Source: Clostridia bacterium (GTDB lineage Bacteria; Bacillota_A; Clostridia; Lachnospirales; Lachnospiraceae). Taken from it: a stretch of DNA of 14,071 bases. Each line of letters begins with the position of its first letter. The stretch's first letter is position 1. Of this stretch, positions 13,869 to 14,071 are shown one piece after another. The position numbers were made by a program, and so were the translations under genes. The DNA is taken from NCBI GenBank assembly GCA_012515365.1, contig JAAYYM010000578.1:1-14071 (forward strand). The letters run 5' to 3'. The notes beneath the pieces are model-generated. The model was not told where the DNA came from. It did not search any database and worked only from the letters and a program-made list of their open reading frames with translations.

Positions 13869-14071
13869 TTATATAGATAAAAGTCTGCTGACCTCATATT
13901 GATAAGCCGGAATATCCTTTTGCATAGCCAGTGCCTCATCAATATCAAAATCCACATACTCCCCATGTAAATAGCCTACTACACGGTTTGATTTTCCCTG
14001 ACAAAGCAGATCTGCTGCATACGCACCCATCATAGAAGCATAGAATCGATCCTTACAGGTCGGACTTCCTC
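13869..14071 (-). CDS. pfkA: 6-phosphofructokinase (partial, C-terminal 66 residues)
   Basis: End of ATP-dependent phosphofructokinase, which converts fructose 6-phosphate to fructose 1,6-bisphosphate in glycolysis. Translating the minus strand from 14069 to the TAA at 13869-13871 gives GSPTCKDRFYASMMGAYAAD, followed by a segment ending in EVSRLLSI. GSPTxxDRxxASxMGAYA is the conserved C-terminal PFK signature, in which the arginine contributes to substrate phosphate binding and the (A/C)-D-R context is typical. The following GKSNRVVGYLHGEYVDFDIDEALAM fits the PfkA tail (written in two parts: GKSNRVVGYLHGE, then YVDFDIDEALAM). The N-terminal three quarters lie outside the window. It ends at a strong terminator. 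The length and style fit single-domain bacterial PFK, but PPi-dependent relatives cannot be excluded from this piece alone. Confidence 0.88.
   Translation of the reverse strand, partial: GSPTCKDRFYASMMGAYAADLLCQGKSNRVVGYLHGEYVDFDIDEALAMQKDIPAYQYEVSRLLSI

Overview
The window looks like a stretch of chromosome from a low-to-moderate GC Clostridia species, most probably a Lachnospiraceae gut-type bacterium. The reasons are Firmicutes-style housekeeping proteins (GreA, class II LysS, type III pantothenate kinase, DusB), strong AGGAGG-type ribosome binding sites, sigma-A promoters of the TTGACA/TATAAT class, and small proteins that resemble Lachnospiraceae-restricted families. Genus cannot be fixed from the sequence. 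Every supported gene, from pfkA at the right edge to parA at the left edge, lies on the minus strand, so the window reads right to left.

Right end (14071-10557): the last 66 codons of a phosphofructokinase gene, closed by a clear terminator. Then come a TrmH/SpoU RNA methyltransferase, pyrroline-5-carboxylate reductase (proC), and a MATE-family exporter whose ATG abuts the proC stop. Next is a secreted two-SH3 plus SleB-type cell wall hydrolase with its own consensus promoter. The -35 box of that promoter overlaps the stop codon of the MATE gene, and the hydrolase gene ends at a strong hairpin terminator.

Centre (9251-3626): a compact probable operon starting from a promoter near 9223-9251. 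The order is nfeD-like gene, SPFH/band-7 gene, argF, a three-helix membrane protein of unknown function, a small DUF6145-like protein, coaX, dusB and an unrecognised 226-residue protein. Most junctions are 2-15 nt or overlapping, and only the last gene sits behind a 93-nt gap. Membrane organisation, arginine synthesis, coenzyme A synthesis and tRNA modification are thus tied into one transcription unit. A textbook promoter at 3591-3620 then drives greA and lysS.

Left end (1470-1): the 287 bases after lysS contain no convincing gene, but do hold a cluster of TGTC/GACA motifs and a long hairpin with a T-run. Beyond it are a protein with two copies of a DUF6462-like (excisionase-like) domain and a ParA ATPase gene that runs off the window. 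ParA proteins of this kind beside DUF6462-like proteins are typical of integrative and conjugative elements in Clostridia. I therefore infer that an integrated mobile element begins just downstream of lysS. No integrase, relaxase or att repeat is visible, so this remains an inference. It is the most interesting part of the window. No CRISPR array, rRNA, tRNA or insertion sequence was recognised.
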